Origin: DATFJZ01 sp046482845
GTDB lineage: Bacteria; Desulfobacterota; Desulfobacteria; Desulfobacterales; Desulfobacteraceae
DNA: 5,463 nt
Direction of reading: 5' to 3'
Assembly: GCA_046482845.1 (NCBI GenBank)
Contig: JAWOEJ010000197.1
Coordinates: forward strand, 1-5,463
Shown here: positions 5,258 to 5,463 of the stretch, piece after piece
Layout of the letters: each line of letters opens with the position of its first letter
Position numbering within the stretch: position 1 is the first letter of the stretch
Made by a program: the position numbers and the translations under genes
The notes under the pieces: generated by a model
Seen by the model: only the letters and a program-made list of their open reading frames with translations
Database searches by the model: none
Told to the model about the DNA's origin: nothing

Positions 5258-5442
5258 TCTACCGAAGAACGGCTTGTTCTCATTCTTTTTGCCAAAGCTG
5301 ATTTTGAGATATGCTGTAACTCCATTTCTTGCTTAATTTGATAAGCAAGTACACGCTTTAGAGCAGTTGCTTCAGCTTCAGCCATTAAACCCTCTTCCTG
5401 AAGAAAACTATCAAAACTGCTTCCGACATGCTTACCTTCCAT
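5248..5442 (-). pseudogene. Truncated XRE-family (HigA-like) antitoxin gene
   Basis: The first 62 residues match the XRE antitoxin pattern: an N-terminal arm GKHVGSSFDSFLQEEGL, a helix ATALKRVLAYQIKQEM, then a helix-turn-helix start ISKSALAKRMRTSRSSVD. Full members continue with a leucine-rich recognition-helix end and a further 30 or so residues (typically RLLDP..., LETL.RAA). Here the frame instead passes into the palindromic element and stops after two codons (S-V-TGA). The missing 3' part is not found on the other side of the element, where the minisatellite lies. The start is secure: ATG at 5442 with AAGGAGG 6 nt upstream. Such antitoxins normally follow a RelE/HigB toxin gene, which would lie just beyond the right edge of the window. 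DNA binding by the fragment is doubtful because the HTH is incomplete. Confidence 0.75.
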
Positions 5443-5447
5443 TTTAA

Positions 5448-5456
5448 TCCTCCTTA
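5448..5456 (-). promoter_or_regulatory. Strong ribosome binding site of the truncated XRE gene
   Basis: TAAGGAGGA on the minus strand ends 5-6 nt before the ATG at 5442. It is a near-perfect Shine-Dalgarno sequence and fixes the start of the XRE fragment. The TAA inside it could also be the stop codon of an upstream toxin gene outside the window. Confidence 0.7.
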
Positions 5457-5463
5457 GGATTCC

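Noticed and set aside
5095..5301. Open frame of 68 codons on the + strand across the palindrome
   Set aside because: It is made of the two arms of the inverted repeat and the antisense of the XRE fragment; there is no ribosome site.

Overview
The window reads as accessory DNA from a Gram-negative bacterium, probably a sulfate-reducer-like member of Desulfobacterota. That placement is a guess from the gene mix (a patatin with an N-terminal cyclic-nucleotide domain, a RAYT transposase, HEPN/MNT and RelB/XRE antitoxin modules) and cannot be proven from the sequence. No rRNA, intact tRNA or CRISPR array is visible.

Layout, left to right. (1) 1-303 (+) is the 3' end of a small helical, possibly winged-helix protein. 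(2) 346-462 holds an inverted pair of a short repeat whose core on one strand is GGTAAAGTGTCCCCGAAT. (3) 441-1200 (-) is a two-gene HEPN/MNT (HepT/MntA-type) toxin-antitoxin operon with overlapping genes. (4) 1227-1563 (-) is a decayed relB/dinJ antitoxin gene with two in-frame stops and a frameshift, while its promoter and operator-like palindromes survive. (5) 1620-1990 has no gene; it holds a 114-bp inverted-repeat element and small gene or tRNA scraps. (6) 1991-2119 carries five copies of the GTGTCCCC repeat. (7) 2118-4061 (-) is a large cNMP-binding / MinD-like / patatin phospholipase. (8) 4047-4134 carries three more repeat copies in the opposite orientation. (9) 4144-4839 (-) is a full-length REP-associated tyrosine transposase (RAYT). 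(10) 4892-5092 is a 21-bp minisatellite. (11) 5093-5257 is a near-perfect palindrome with two 49-bp arms and TA at each end. (12) 5248-5442 (-) is an XRE antitoxin gene cut off inside that palindrome.

The unifying theme is a 25-bp repeat, present in ten copies, next to a RAYT. The repeat clusters press against coding sequence: one copy supplies the last codons of the MNT gene, another supplies the best-supported start codon of the patatin gene, and another touches the patatin stop codon. The patatin gene is therefore bracketed by inverted repeat arrays with the RAYT gene just outside. The rest looks like a graveyard of stress and toxin-antitoxin modules (one intact, two broken) shaped by small non-autonomous elements.
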